Of a stretch of DNA of 64,000 nucleotides, positions 51,976 to 60,336 are shown piece by piece; position 1 is the stretch's first letter; the number at the start of each line of letters is the position of its first letter. The stretch spans positions 62,001-126,000 of the forward strand of contig CAJWDP010000002.1 in the NCBI GenBank assembly GCA_913030835.1. Reading direction: 5' to 3'. The DNA comes from an uncultured Flavobacteriales bacterium. GTDB taxonomy: Bacteria > Bacteroidota > Bacteroidia > Flavobacteriales_D > Parvicellaceae. Below the pieces are notes generated by a model. It was not told the origin of the DNA and searched no databases. It worked only from the letters and a program-made list of their open reading frames with translations. The position numbers and the translations under genes were made by a program.

Positions 51976-52563
51976 ATGAAATATGACTTGAGTGAAATCA
52001 ACGAGATCATTCAAAACAGGAGAACCATCTATCCGGAATTTTTTTCGGAACGAAAGGTGCATAAAGAACAAATAGAAGGTTTGCTAAGAAATGCTACCTG
52101 GGCACCTACCCACGGTATGACACAACCCTGGCGTTTTAAAGTGTTTATGGGCTCAGGGCTTTCCAAACTTGCTAAATTCCAATCAGAACTGTATGCTTCT
52201 ATAACAGAAAAAGAGGCTTACAATGAACGCAAATTTGACAAGCTACAAAACAGGCCGCTTAAATCGAGTGCTGTTATAGCCATCTGCATGCAGAGACAAA
52301 AAAGCCAAAAGATTCCAGAAATCGAAGAAATTGCTGCTGTTTCCTGCGCTGTACAGAATATGCTTCTCACAGGAACAGCATACGGCTTAGCAATTCACTG
52401 GACCAGCAGCACTCCGACCTATCGAACTGAAATGAAATCATTTCTGGGACTTGAAAACAACGACAGATGTCTGGGGTTTTTATATATTGGATACCCCAAA
52501 GATGAATGGCCAAAGGGACAAAGAAAGCCCATTGAATATGTCACGGACTGGATCAATGAGTGA
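51976..52563 (+). CDS. Nitroreductase family protein
   Basis: This 195-aa FMN-dependent oxidoreductase has INEIIQNRRTIYPEFF at the start (the FMN-phosphate Arg pair in NRRT), ATWAPTHGMTQPWRFKV, and AAVSCAVQNMLLTGTAYGLAIHW followed by GFLYIGYPKDE. It matches the short YdjA-like branch, which often lacks known substrates. The start at 51976 matches family N-termini. The downstream small gene begins inside its last codons (ATG 52556), suggesting translational coupling. Confidence 0.93.
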   Translation: MKYDLSEINEIIQNRRTIYPEFFSERKVHKEQIEGLLRNATWAPTHGMTQPWRFKVFMGSGLSKLAKFQSELYASITEKEAYNERKFDKLQNRPLKSSAVIAICMQRQKSQKIPEIEEIAAVSCAVQNMLLTGTAYGLAIHWTSSTPTYRTEMKSFLGLENNDRCLGFLYIGYPKDEWPKGQRKPIEYVTDWINE

Positions 52564-52909
52564 AGAAGAAGGAATATTTCAGCTGACGAATTATAGAGAT
52601 CATCCAACAAACAATCTCTACAAGGTGTTCTTCTTTCGAGAGGAACAACGTGCTCACTACTTTGAAGGGTTACTCAAAGAAAAAAATATTCCTTTTGAAA
52701 GAGACACTGAAGAGTACAAAAAATCCCCGTTGTATTTATACGGAATCCGTAAAACTCATTTGTCAGAGGCTTTAGACTGCAATTTTTTGACCATGGCTAA
52801 ATTTAGAAAGCCATTACTTGGAGCCAACAAATGGTTTAGATATGGTCTAATTCTTATTTCGTTACTATTGCTCGTATTAGCAGCAATCGGATATTCCCTT
52901 AGCGAATGA
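52556..52909 (+). CDS. Small protein with a C-terminal membrane helix, function unknown
   Basis: This 117-aa protein starts at ATG 52556 (MSEEEGIFQLT), overlapping the nitroreductase stop by 8 bases; a longer frame from 52451 would lie inside that gene. The N-terminal part (about residues 10-85) has NLYKVFFFREEQRAHYFEGLLKEKNIPFERD, which recalls DUF2007-like signal-transducing domains, quoted here only as a loose resemblance. The C-terminal helix is YGLILISLLLLVLAAIGYSL. Coupling to the nitroreductase is likely. Confidence 0.7.
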   Translation: MSEEEGIFQLTNYRDHPTNNLYKVFFFREEQRAHYFEGLLKEKNIPFERDTEEYKKSPLYLYGIRKTHLSEALDCNFLTMAKFRKPLLGANKWFRYGLILISLLLLVLAAIGYSLSE

Positions 52910-53025
52910 AGCAAACCACATTATTTTACCAATCCTCACCTGCGGAAGTACAAATGCCTTTAAAATGGAGCCTATGGATAAGTCTAATCCAATTCAGGAA
53001 ACCCATGTTGTCATTTTTGAGTTTA

Positions 53026-53763
53026 ATGAATGTCTTGAGAAAAACTTTACTCATATGGATTGCATTCCCCCTAGCGTTGTGGTCTCAAGAGAATGTTACC
53101 ACCTTCGGAGTACAATTTAAACCCATCATACCGATCAGCACATTTGTCGATGGACCCATAACATACGATGAGACTCCATACAGTGCTACACTAACATCCA
53201 AAACGGGCTATAGCTTTGGCATGGTCGTTCGAAGAGGGATTAGCAAAACCATCTCTTTTGAATCAGGAATAAACTACGTAAGGAGAAATTATGACCTCAC
53301 CATGTCAAAAGTCGACTCTACGCTTCTTTCTGACGAAGCAGATTTTGGATTTGTTAGCTACAACATTCCCGTGCAATGTCTTATTTACATCAAATTAGGT
53401 GATAAGCTCTTTATGAACGCTAGCACAGGAGTTCATCTCGATTTTTATGCTTCCGGAACCTATTCGATCGGGCGAGATACGGAAATAACACAATTGAGCT
53501 GGCCACACTCGAGAATCGGAGCTTCTTATCTTGCCAATTTAGGGTTTGAATATAGAACCAGTAAAAATGGCTATTTCTACATAGGAGCTTCCTATAGTGA
53601 TCCTTTCGGAATAATGGCAGTATCGCGCGTTAACTGGAGAAACTATCCGGATCCGGACTTTGAAACCCACCTGTTTCTCGGTGGACAGTTTCTTACTTTA
53701 GATCTTCGCTATTTTTTCCATGAAAATCCCGAAAAAAGAAAAAAGAAAAGTAAGACGAAATAG
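53026..53763 (+). CDS. Outer-membrane beta-barrel protein (PorT-like)
   Basis: This 245-aa protein starts at ATG 53026 with a signal peptide (NVLRKTLLIWIAFPLALWSQ). Amphipathic strands typical of an eight-stranded barrel follow: TTFGVQFKPIIPIS, GYSFGMVVRRGISK, KLFMNASTGVHLDFY, RIGASYLANLGFEYR and FLTLDLRYFF. The frame is open to an ATG at 52906 that overlaps the preceding stop (ATGA); that version would bury the signal peptide behind 40 residues. The last residues are Lys/Arg-rich. The gene ends 1 base from the convergent CPBP gene. Confidence 0.78.
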   Translation: MNVLRKTLLIWIAFPLALWSQENVTTFGVQFKPIIPISTFVDGPITYDETPYSATLTSKTGYSFGMVVRRGISKTISFESGINYVRRNYDLTMSKVDSTLLSDEADFGFVSYNIPVQCLIYIKLGDKLFMNASTGVHLDFYASGTYSIGRDTEITQLSWPHSRIGASYLANLGFEYRTSKNGYFYIGASYSDPFGIMAVSRVNWRNYPDPDFETHLFLGGQFLTLDLRYFFHENPEKRKKKSKTK

Positions 53764-53764
53764 C

Positions 53765-54346
53765 CTAAATCGATATCGGATCTGCACCTGACGCAGTATC
53801 CTCATATTTACTAATTAAATAAAGTAAGATCACGTCAATTATCGTATGCGCAACGATTGGAGCAATAACGCCCATCTCGACATAGGCAAAACCGATCCCA
53901 ACAATAATTACAGTCATTGCAAGACCATAAAGGAATATCGACCAATGCTTCGTGGTAAAATAGCCATGGATTCCCACAAAGACAATGGACGTTAGAACAA
54001 CACCCATATAGTCTTGAAGAATACCTCTAAAAAGAATTTCTTCTCCAATACCAGCACAAATGGAAACAAGTATAATTTCAATGTTGTTTAAGCCCAGCGC
54101 TTTGATCCGATCCACGTATTTTGCGCGCGTTGCCTCCATTAACCGTGAGCGAATGATAAACCAACAAATCAATCCTGAAAAACATCCATATAAACCACCG
54201 ATAAGCAGTTGAACCGCGATATGGTACGTCGAATTGAACTGATCCCAGAACGAATGCTCAGAAAAAATTGCATTGATTACCCAACCCAGTAATGGAAAAC
54301 AAATAACCGTGACACCACATAATATATAAAGCTGGTATTTCCTCAA
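53765..54346 (-). CDS. CPBP family intramembrane metalloprotease
   Basis: This 193-aa polytopic membrane protein of the CPBP/Abi family has motif 1 GIGEEILFRG (Glu102, Glu103, Arg107), motif 2 VGIHGYF (His127) and motif 3 VAHTIIDVILLY (His near 167). These are the expected metal and catalytic residues of a Rce1-like glutamic or metalloprotease. Bacterial members act in maturation of or immunity to peptides, and many functions are unknown. It is divergent from the MscS gene with a 39-bp gap. Confidence 0.9.
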   Translation of the reverse strand: MRKYQLYILCGVTVICFPLLGWVINAIFSEHSFWDQFNSTYHIAVQLLIGGLYGCFSGLICWFIIRSRLMEATRAKYVDRIKALGLNNIEIILVSICAGIGEEILFRGILQDYMGVVLTSIVFVGIHGYFTTKHWSIFLYGLAMTVIIVGIGFAYVEMGVIAPIVAHTIIDVILLYLISKYEDTASGADPISI

Positions 54347-54385
54347 TCGTACTAGAAGTTTTAGTTTTGCCCTAAATTAACACTT

Positions 54386-55672
54386 ATGTCCTTTTCAATG
54401 CAGTCAACAGACCCTATGAACAGTGTGTTCGATCCCTCCAGGTTTGGAAGCTTCTTCAAAATTAAAACTGAAATAACAGCAGAAATTCTGCAAAAACTAT
54501 TAATCGATGCAGGGATTCTACTTGGAATATGCATTGGGGTCTGGATCGTATCCCGATGGGTGGCCAAGGTGCTGATGAAAAGCATATCGGGCAAGACAAA
54601 AACCGATTTCGATGATCAATTGATGAAGTACAACTTTTTCAAATGGATTGCCAATATTATTCCTGCCTTGATTATCGAATTCCAAGAACGGACTGTTTTT
54701 GCCAATGTTCTGGATGATCACTCTTTTTTCTATAAGTTGACAGATGCCTTGATCATACTCCTAATAGCAAAGGCAATAGCTTCTTTTATCAAAGCATCAC
54801 GAGATTTTCTAAGTAATAAGCCCGGACTTCAGGACAAGCCAATTCATAGCTACGCACAGCTTGCAAAAATCTTCGTTTATTTCTTTTCAGGTATTTTGGT
54901 TTTTTCTGTATTATCAGAAAAATCACCCATCTATTTCCTAAGCGCAATGGGTGCAATGACAGCCGTTCTGCTGCTCATTTTTAAAGACACCATTTTAGGG
55001 TTTGTTGCAAGTATTCAGCTAAGCGCGAACGACATGGTAAGAATTAACGATTGGATTTCCATGCCCAAGTACGGAGCAGACGGGGATGTTGTTGAAATCA
55101 ACCTTACAACAATAAAAGTCAAAAATTTTGACAATACGATTACGACAATTCCCACGTATTCATTTATCTCTGATTCATTCAAAAACTGGAGAGGCATGGA
55201 AGAAAGTGATGGCCGGAGAATTAAAAGAGCTCTGAACATTAAAATTGACTCAATCCGCTTCTGCACCGAACAGATGCTGGATAACTTTTCCAAAATACAG
55301 CTGATCCAAAATTACATTGAAATCAAGCGCAAGGAAATAGCGGAATACAACCAAGAACAGAACATAGACCAGTCCAAAGTGATCAATGGGCGAAGCTTGA
55401 CCAACATCGGAGTGTTTAGAATTTATCTTGAGAACTACCTAAAGACGAACCCCAATATCAATACCAATTTAACTTGCATGGTTCGGCAGCTTGAACCAAC
55501 AGATAAAGGCCTTCCAATTCAAATCTATGCCTTCTCAAAAGAGAAAAACTGGACTAAATTTGAAGGGGTAGTCGCTGACATTTTTGATCACATCACTGCA
55601 GCTACTCAAGAATTTGATCTGGAAATATTTCAAGACCCCGCGGGAGCCGATTTCACTGCAATCGGAAGATAA
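54386..55672 (+). CDS. MscS-family mechanosensitive ion channel
   Basis: This 428-aa membrane protein has helices at about 38-58 (LLIDAGILLGICIGVWIV), 90-110, 128-150 and 165-185. The pore-lining helix and beta domain are AMGAMTAVLLLIFKDTILGFVASIQL and NDWISMPKYGADGDVVEINL, the MscS hallmark. The C-terminal cytoplasmic part (about 310-428) is longer than E. coli MscS. Such channels release solutes on hypo-osmotic shock. The start at 54386 is the only ATG compatible with the first helix and a short N-tail. Confidence 0.93.
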   Translation: MSFSMQSTDPMNSVFDPSRFGSFFKIKTEITAEILQKLLIDAGILLGICIGVWIVSRWVAKVLMKSISGKTKTDFDDQLMKYNFFKWIANIIPALIIEFQERTVFANVLDDHSFFYKLTDALIILLIAKAIASFIKASRDFLSNKPGLQDKPIHSYAQLAKIFVYFFSGILVFSVLSEKSPIYFLSAMGAMTAVLLLIFKDTILGFVASIQLSANDMVRINDWISMPKYGADGDVVEINLTTIKVKNFDNTITTIPTYSFISDSFKNWRGMEESDGRRIKRALNIKIDSIRFCTEQMLDNFSKIQLIQNYIEIKRKEIAEYNQEQNIDQSKVINGRSLTNIGVFRIYLENYLKTNPNINTNLTCMVRQLEPTDKGLPIQIYAFSKEKNWTKFEGVVADIFDHITAATQEFDLEIFQDPAGADFTAIGR

Positions 55673-55683
55673 ATCAACAATTC

Positions 55684-56331
55684 ATGACATTGCGCACTTC
55701 AATCTTACTATGCACTTGTCTTCTGCTCTTGTTTACAACATCATTCGCGCAACAAAGAGCGCCTCGATATTTCTCCGAAAAACTGCTTCAGCTAAAAATT
55801 GACTCCTTGAGAAGCAATTTCGGCATGCATAAAACTCTACCCGAAAAATATGAATTGGAAGCCTTGATCGCATTATCCTATTTCCCTGAATTGGAACAGA
55901 GCACCATCAATTTCAAAATAAAAAAGATACGATCAACGATGGCAGCAAGACCGGCAGGACTTCAATTCCTGCGGGGAAAGGGAAAAAGAAAATACAACGT
56001 TATTCTGAATAATAGCAATCCTGAAGTTCCCTTAGACAGTGCATCTTTTAATGCCAAGATTGGAATCATCGGTCATGAATTTGCTCATATTGTCGATTAC
56101 GAAAACAAATCTACCTTGAAGCTGATTTCAAATGCTTTTGGTTATGCAAATAGTAAATTCAGAGCAAAATTCGAGAAGGACACAGACAGAAGAACAATCA
56201 GCCATGGATTGTTTTGGCAATGCTTTGATTTCAGCTCTTTTGCCTTCCATTACCACAAAGCCAATCCTAGATACTTAGAGTACAAAAGAAAATACTATCT
56301 CTCTCCGGAAGAAATTATGAAATTGGAATAA
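55684..56331 (+). CDS. Exported protein with an HExxH zinc-protease-like motif
   Basis: This 215-aa protein has a signal peptide (residues 1-22, ending TSFAQ). The motif GHEFAHIVDYE gives an HExxH (His131, Glu132, His135) with an acidic residue nearby, so it may be a gluzincin-like metallopeptidase. Length is short for known families and a third ligand is not clear. A SPEEIMKLE tail ends the protein. It lies 11 bases after the MscS gene and ends 1 base from the convergent M28 gene. Specific family unknown. Confidence 0.72.
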   Translation: MTLRTSILLCTCLLLLFTTSFAQQRAPRYFSEKLLQLKIDSLRSNFGMHKTLPEKYELEALIALSYFPELEQSTINFKIKKIRSTMAARPAGLQFLRGKGKRKYNVILNNSNPEVPLDSASFNAKIGIIGHEFAHIVDYENKSTLKLISNAFGYANSKFRAKFEKDTDRRTISHGLFWQCFDFSSFAFHYHKANPRYLEYKRKYYLSPEEIMKLE

Positions 56332-56332
56332 G

Positions 56333-57730
56333 TTAATTTTTGAACGTATTCAATCGAGGAATTTCGTTAAATCCATATTTATCAACCAAGTAAATTAAAG
56401 AAGCCATAGATCCGGCACCGAGCTCTAGTTCCCTCTTGTTTACGTTTTCCCAAATATCTGTGCTTGCATGATGAAAATCGAAGTATCGCTGAGAATCGGG
56501 AAGTAATCCAATTAAACAAATTTTCCCGTCTCTTAATGGCCCAATATCTACTCCTCCATATCCCTTTTTGATTACATGAATATTATACGGTTCGAACAAG
56601 GATTCAAAAGCTTTTAGAAACTGGATCTGTTCATCACTGCCATCCACGGAAAAACCTCTAGGTGAAAATCCGCCCCGATCACTTTCAAATGCCATTATGT
56701 GTTCCTCACCAACGGATTTAACCAAGCTAGCGTAGGTCTTCCCTCCCCTGTTTCCGTTTTCTTCATTCATGAACAAAATACAGCGCAGTGTGTGTTTTGG
56801 GCGGTTATCAAGTGATTTGAATATTCGAAGTACTTCAATCGATTGAACAACACCTGCTCCATCATCGTGGGCTCCCTCTCCCACGTCCCATGAATCCAAA
56901 TGACCTCCGACTGCAATTATTTTATCTGGGTGAACACTGCCTGTTATCTCACCAATCACATTGTGTGAGACCACATCGGCTTCCATTTTGCAAGAAAGGT
57001 TCAACCTGGCATTTAACGCTGGATCTGATTTCAGTGCCTCACTTAACTTGTGGGCACCGACAGTGCTAATGGCAACAGCAGGAATTTTCGGAGCATCCTC
57101 CGCATACCTCATGCTGCCCGTGTGCGGAATATTATCATTTCTTAGTGTCATCGATCTGGTGATGGTTGCAATGGCACCATATTTTGCTGCTTCAGAAGCG
57201 CCTGCATGCCGCTGGTCAACACATCCGCCATACGCATGAAAAGTATTGATAAGCAATGGGTTCATCGGTCTGTTGTAAAAGACTATTTTTCCTTCAATTG
57301 CCTCCTTACCCATATCCTCAAGCTCACCAAATGATCGAACCTCAATCACCTTTCCTTCAATGAAGCCCTCTGTTCCCACGGAACCGCCTAAGGCCAAAAT
57401 CTCGGGCTTGAACCCGATTTTGTCACCCAAAATTTCAAGCTCTTCACGATCTCCCCTCACCCATCGTGGGACAATAACTTCCTGTAAATAGACCTTATCA
57501 AATCCATAACTTTTCATCAACGCTTCACCCCATTGAACTGCCCGATCTGCATTAGCCGATCCACTTAATCGGTTCCCGACCTCTTTACACAAGACACGCA
57601 AGTTTTCATGACAGTGACCATTTGAAAGTACTTCATCATAAATAGCCCGAAGTTGGATAGAATCCAGATTCTGTCCATATATTCCAATGGAAATTAAACT
57701 TAGGCAAAACGGAACAAAAAGTTTCTTCAT
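56333..57730 (-). CDS. M28 family metallopeptidase (carboxypeptidase Q-like)
   Basis: This 465-aa protein has a signal peptide (residues 1-19, ending IGIYGQ). A PA-like insert occurs at about 115-225. The catalytic M28 domain has a full ligand set: His in VGGHLDSWDVG, Asp in GAHDDGAGV, Glu pair in FMNEENGNRGG, Asp in ESDRGG and His in FHHASTD. It should cleave N- or C-terminal residues of peptides in the periplasm. The start is the ATG at 57730; a GTG just upstream (57733) is an alternative. It is divergent from the thioredoxin-like gene. Confidence 0.94.
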   Translation of the reverse strand: MKKLFVPFCLSLISIGIYGQNLDSIQLRAIYDEVLSNGHCHENLRVLCKEVGNRLSGSANADRAVQWGEALMKSYGFDKVYLQEVIVPRWVRGDREELEILGDKIGFKPEILALGGSVGTEGFIEGKVIEVRSFGELEDMGKEAIEGKIVFYNRPMNPLLINTFHAYGGCVDQRHAGASEAAKYGAIATITRSMTLRNDNIPHTGSMRYAEDAPKIPAVAISTVGAHKLSEALKSDPALNARLNLSCKMEADVVSHNVIGEITGSVHPDKIIAVGGHLDSWDVGEGAHDDGAGVVQSIEVLRIFKSLDNRPKHTLRCILFMNEENGNRGGKTYASLVKSVGEEHIMAFESDRGGFSPRGFSVDGSDEQIQFLKAFESLFEPYNIHVIKKGYGGVDIGPLRDGKICLIGLLPDSQRYFDFHHASTDIWENVNKRELELGAGSMASLIYLVDKYGFNEIPRLNTFKN

Positions 57731-57794
57731 CACTCAAATGTATTGTTTAAATTAATATCAACCTGTAAATCGTATTTATTACCTTTAACGGACT

Positions 57795-58349
57795 ATGGCT
57801 AGAACACCAACCACCATTATCCCTCTTGGTTTTAAGGCTCCTGATTTTAATCTACCAAACGTGGTTACCGGAGAAATGAACAATTTGTTGGATTGTTCAG
57901 GCACATGCGCTACAGTTGTTGTTTTTATGTGCAATCATTGTCCCTTCGTGATTCATATTTTGGAAGAAATGGTTGCCGTTGCGAAGGAATTTGAGCCAAA
58001 GGGAATTAATTTCATCGCCATCAGTTCGAACGATGTGGTGAACTACCCCGATGATTCTCCGAAAAAAATGAAAGAGCTGGCAATGTCTTCGGGATTTCCA
58101 TTCCCCTATTTGTATGACGAAAGTCAGGACATAGCTAAATCCTACTCTGCGGCATGCACGCCCGACTTTAGTGTTTTCGACAAACAGCTCTTGTGTGTAT
58201 ATAGAGGTCAGTTCGACGATGCTCGTCCAGGTAATGATATGCCGGTAACAGGTTCCGATCTGCGCAGAGTACTCCATTGCATTGCTGATTCAAGCCCCTT
58301 GGACTTTGAACAAGTTCCAAGTCTGGGATGCAATATAAAATGGAAATAA
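57795..58349 (+). CDS. Thioredoxin-fold protein of the AhpC/TSA-Redoxin branch
   Basis: This 184-aa protein starts with PLGFKAPDFNLPNV. The active-site motif FMCNHCPFVIHI holds two cysteines in a CNHC arrangement, and SSNDVVNYPDDSPKKM and GQFDDARPGNDMPVTG follow as family hallmarks. No signal peptide is seen, so it should be cytosolic. It probably reduces disulfides or peroxides; exact substrate unknown. The stop overlaps the next ATG by one base (TAATG). Confidence 0.92.
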   Translation: MARTPTTIIPLGFKAPDFNLPNVVTGEMNNLLDCSGTCATVVVFMCNHCPFVIHILEEMVAVAKEFEPKGINFIAISSNDVVNYPDDSPKKMKELAMSSGFPFPYLYDESQDIAKSYSAACTPDFSVFDKQLLCVYRGQFDDARPGNDMPVTGSDLRRVLHCIADSSPLDFEQVPSLGCNIKWK

Positions 58350-58720
58350 TGCACAGATTAATTGCGGTAATTATCTCGTTGGTGATTTCAACCATTGGGT
58401 TTTCGCAGAGCCAGGAGCTGAACAATGCGCTAGAGGAGGTGAACAAAGGAGAATATGTAATTCTCGAAGTACGAATGCAACTCGAAGATGTGTTTCAAAC
58501 CCTTGAGGGAAACGAATCGGCCAATCTTTCTAGAATTGCCATTTTTACCGGGAAAAACAAAGACAGGGAAATTGTAGTTCGCGGATTTGAAGGATTCAAT
58601 CAGGTGGTAAAATACTTCAACGAAATAGAACAGATGGGGTTCGACCTAAAAAGCAGCTATCCGATAAAAGGCAACAGCTTACTAATCACTCATTACGTAT
58701 TTAGGAAAATAAAAAGGTGA
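58349..58720 (+). CDS. Small exported protein, function unknown
   Basis: This 123-aa protein starts at ATG 58349 with a signal peptide (HRLIAVIISLVISTIGFSQ). The mature part has helix and strand blocks (YVILEVRMQLEDVFQTLEG, IAIFTGKNKDREIVVRGFEGFN, GFDLKSSYPIKGNSLLITHYVF). No family recognised. The start shares one base with the thioredoxin-like stop, so both are translated from one mRNA; a frame seven codons longer would overlap further without a signal. It ends 1 base from the convergent DUF4442 gene. Confidence 0.7.
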   Translation: MHRLIAVIISLVISTIGFSQSQELNNALEEVNKGEYVILEVRMQLEDVFQTLEGNESANLSRIAIFTGKNKDREIVVRGFEGFNQVVKYFNEIEQMGFDLKSSYPIKGNSLLITHYVFRKIKR

Positions 58721-58721
58721 T

Positions 58722-59234
58722 TCATTTTTTATTTCTTGCCTTTACGGACCAGGTAAAGGTAAAATGTGAAATGTCATTTCCTTCCTCGTCTTTACCTGTC
58801 ATCTTACATTCGATCAGGCGGGGTTCACGAGTTTCGATCGTCTCTTCTATTGCTTTTTTAATCTTAAGTCCATCGTTGCATACAAAAGTGGTCACATTCA
58901 CCGCCTTCTTTACAAACTTGCCATCCATATTCATCACGAGCATGGCTATCGACTCTGATTGGTTATGTGTGTACATAATCAGCAATGCTCCTGATGACAT
59001 TTCAGCAGCCATTGCCTGAACTGCCCAAAAGGTCGACTTGAATGGATTACTGTTTCTTTTGTTGTACGGCACGGCTACTGAGCAAGATTCTTCAGTTAGT
59101 GAGGTAATGTACATTCTGCTCTTGTGTCCCATTGGCAGAATCATCTTAAGCATCAATCTGAATTTGAACTTATTCGTAATGTGGCGCTTTATGCGCTCAA
59201 TACTATCCTGGTCAAATGTAAATTGATCGGCCAT
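58722..59234 (-). CDS. DUF4442 hotdog-fold protein
   Basis: This 170-aa predicted cytosolic protein has the DUF4442 core, with VPYNKRNSNPFKSTFWAVQAMAAEMSSGALL read as the NPF...AAE...G segment, followed by SESIAMLVMNMDGKFVKKA and an IETREPRLIE strand. Hotdog-fold members of this class resemble thioesterases, but a catalytic residue is not obvious. The substrate could be an acyl-CoA or acyl carrier, an inference. It is convergent with the small exported protein gene. Confidence 0.8.
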   Translation of the reverse strand: MADQFTFDQDSIERIKRHITNKFKFRLMLKMILPMGHKSRMYITSLTEESCSVAVPYNKRNSNPFKSTFWAVQAMAAEMSSGALLIMYTHNQSESIAMLVMNMDGKFVKKAVNVTTFVCNDGLKIKKAIEETIETREPRLIECKMTGKDEEGNDISHFTFTWSVKARNKK

Positions 59235-59268
59235 ACTTATAGAATGAAATCTAGATAAATGTAACGGA

Positions 59269-60129
59269 TTATTTGAGCACTACAACCAAATATTTTGAAG
59301 CAGACCAAAACTTATTTGCATCTTTTATGATCAAATTTTCAACTGCCCCGGATTCACCAGTAATCTCATAAGAATCGCTAGGGTGTGAAGTAAGCAGCTC
59401 CGCCGATTTTCCACCAAGCGATATTTGATTTACTTCGGACAAATCGATCTCCGTGAAATACTCGTGGTTGAAATCTGCCTTCAGCTTGTTGGTCCTTCCA
59501 ATACCAAGAAGCCCCCCTTCCTTGGTGATCACACCATGCTCCTTCAATTCCTTTGAAGACCCAACAGCATACCAGACCTGAGTCAATTGTTTTTGCTGAC
59601 TGTCAATAAGCTCATCTCTCTCCTGTAAAGCATCGATCAATTCGCCATAGGCAGCATCGATATTCTCCAGTTCTTGATGCAGGTTGTAAATTTCATTGCT
59701 TTTTAGAGCAACTTCTTCCGAAAGACTAATGATCATCTTCTCAAACTCCCCTATTTCGAGATTTGCATTTTTCAAATCTTTATTTAATCGAGCAATTTTA
59801 GATTCATTATTTGCCATCAATTCCGCAATATTTTTGAGATTTTCTACCACCTCAGCTTCATCTGCCAATGTCCCCAGTTCTCCGGTGTTTCTGCGGCTAT
59901 CAATCAATTGTTGTTGCGTCGATATCAACTCAAGGTTTTTATTGATCTCATTGACGTAAAGTGCGTAAGCATTAATCATCGAATCCTTTCGGACCGATTC
60001 GCTCGTTAACCGTGTGTTTTCAATCGTAAGTTTTTCAACTTGTGCATCAAGCGGATTGGGCAATTCCGGTTTTTCGGTACCACAAGATGCTAAAACGATA
60101 ATTGATGCGATAAAAACTACTCTTTTCAT
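59269..60129 (-). CDS. Coiled-coil lipoprotein of the Bacteroidota Cbp1-like type
   Basis: This 286-aa protein has a lipobox LASC (Cys16). A long coiled coil follows (about residues 30-185, with IENTRLTSESVRKD, ENLKNIAELMANNESKIARL, EVALKSNEIYNLHQELENI). The globular C-terminal end has VWYAVGSSKELKEHGVITKE and LLGIGRTNKL. The same end is found in proteins labelled Cbp1-family collagen-binding adhesins in Bacteroidota; whether this one binds collagen is unknown. It should be anchored in a membrane, probably the outer one. A TACATTTA -7-like box lies 21 bases upstream. Confidence 0.75.
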   Translation of the reverse strand: MKRVVFIASIIVLASCGTEKPELPNPLDAQVEKLTIENTRLTSESVRKDSMINAYALYVNEINKNLELISTQQQLIDSRRNTGELGTLADEAEVVENLKNIAELMANNESKIARLNKDLKNANLEIGEFEKMIISLSEEVALKSNEIYNLHQELENIDAAYGELIDALQERDELIDSQQKQLTQVWYAVGSSKELKEHGVITKEGGLLGIGRTNKLKADFNHEYFTEIDLSEVNQISLGGKSAELLTSHPSDSYEITGESGAVENLIIKDANKFWSASKYLVVVLK

Positions 60130-60150
60130 AATTCTGATTTTTACTACACC

Positions 60151-60182
60151 TAAATGTAGGAGATTAATTCTAGCTTATTCAA
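60151..60182 (-). promoter_or_regulatory. Possible promoter of the coiled-coil lipoprotein gene
   Basis: On the minus strand TACATTTA (60158-60151) matches seven of eight -7 positions, with TTGA about 20 bases upstream as a partial -33 box. The ATG is 21 bases downstream. The rest of 60130-60336 shows no gene. Confidence 0.4.
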
Positions 60183-60336
60183 TTAAACCTTCATAATGAT
60201 CAACTTGTTGCTTTTAGAAATACTTTCTTATTATTTGCGGCAGTTTTACCGAAATCCGTTAAATGAATGATTCAAATTGTGCAAATTATCATCTACAGTA
60301 GCACATCAATTCAATCGCAATAATTACTTTTAAATC

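Noticed and set aside
53765-54346. CPBP protease as an abortive-infection defence gene
   Set aside because: CPBP proteins are often named Abi, but nothing around it suggests phage defence and the family has many other roles.
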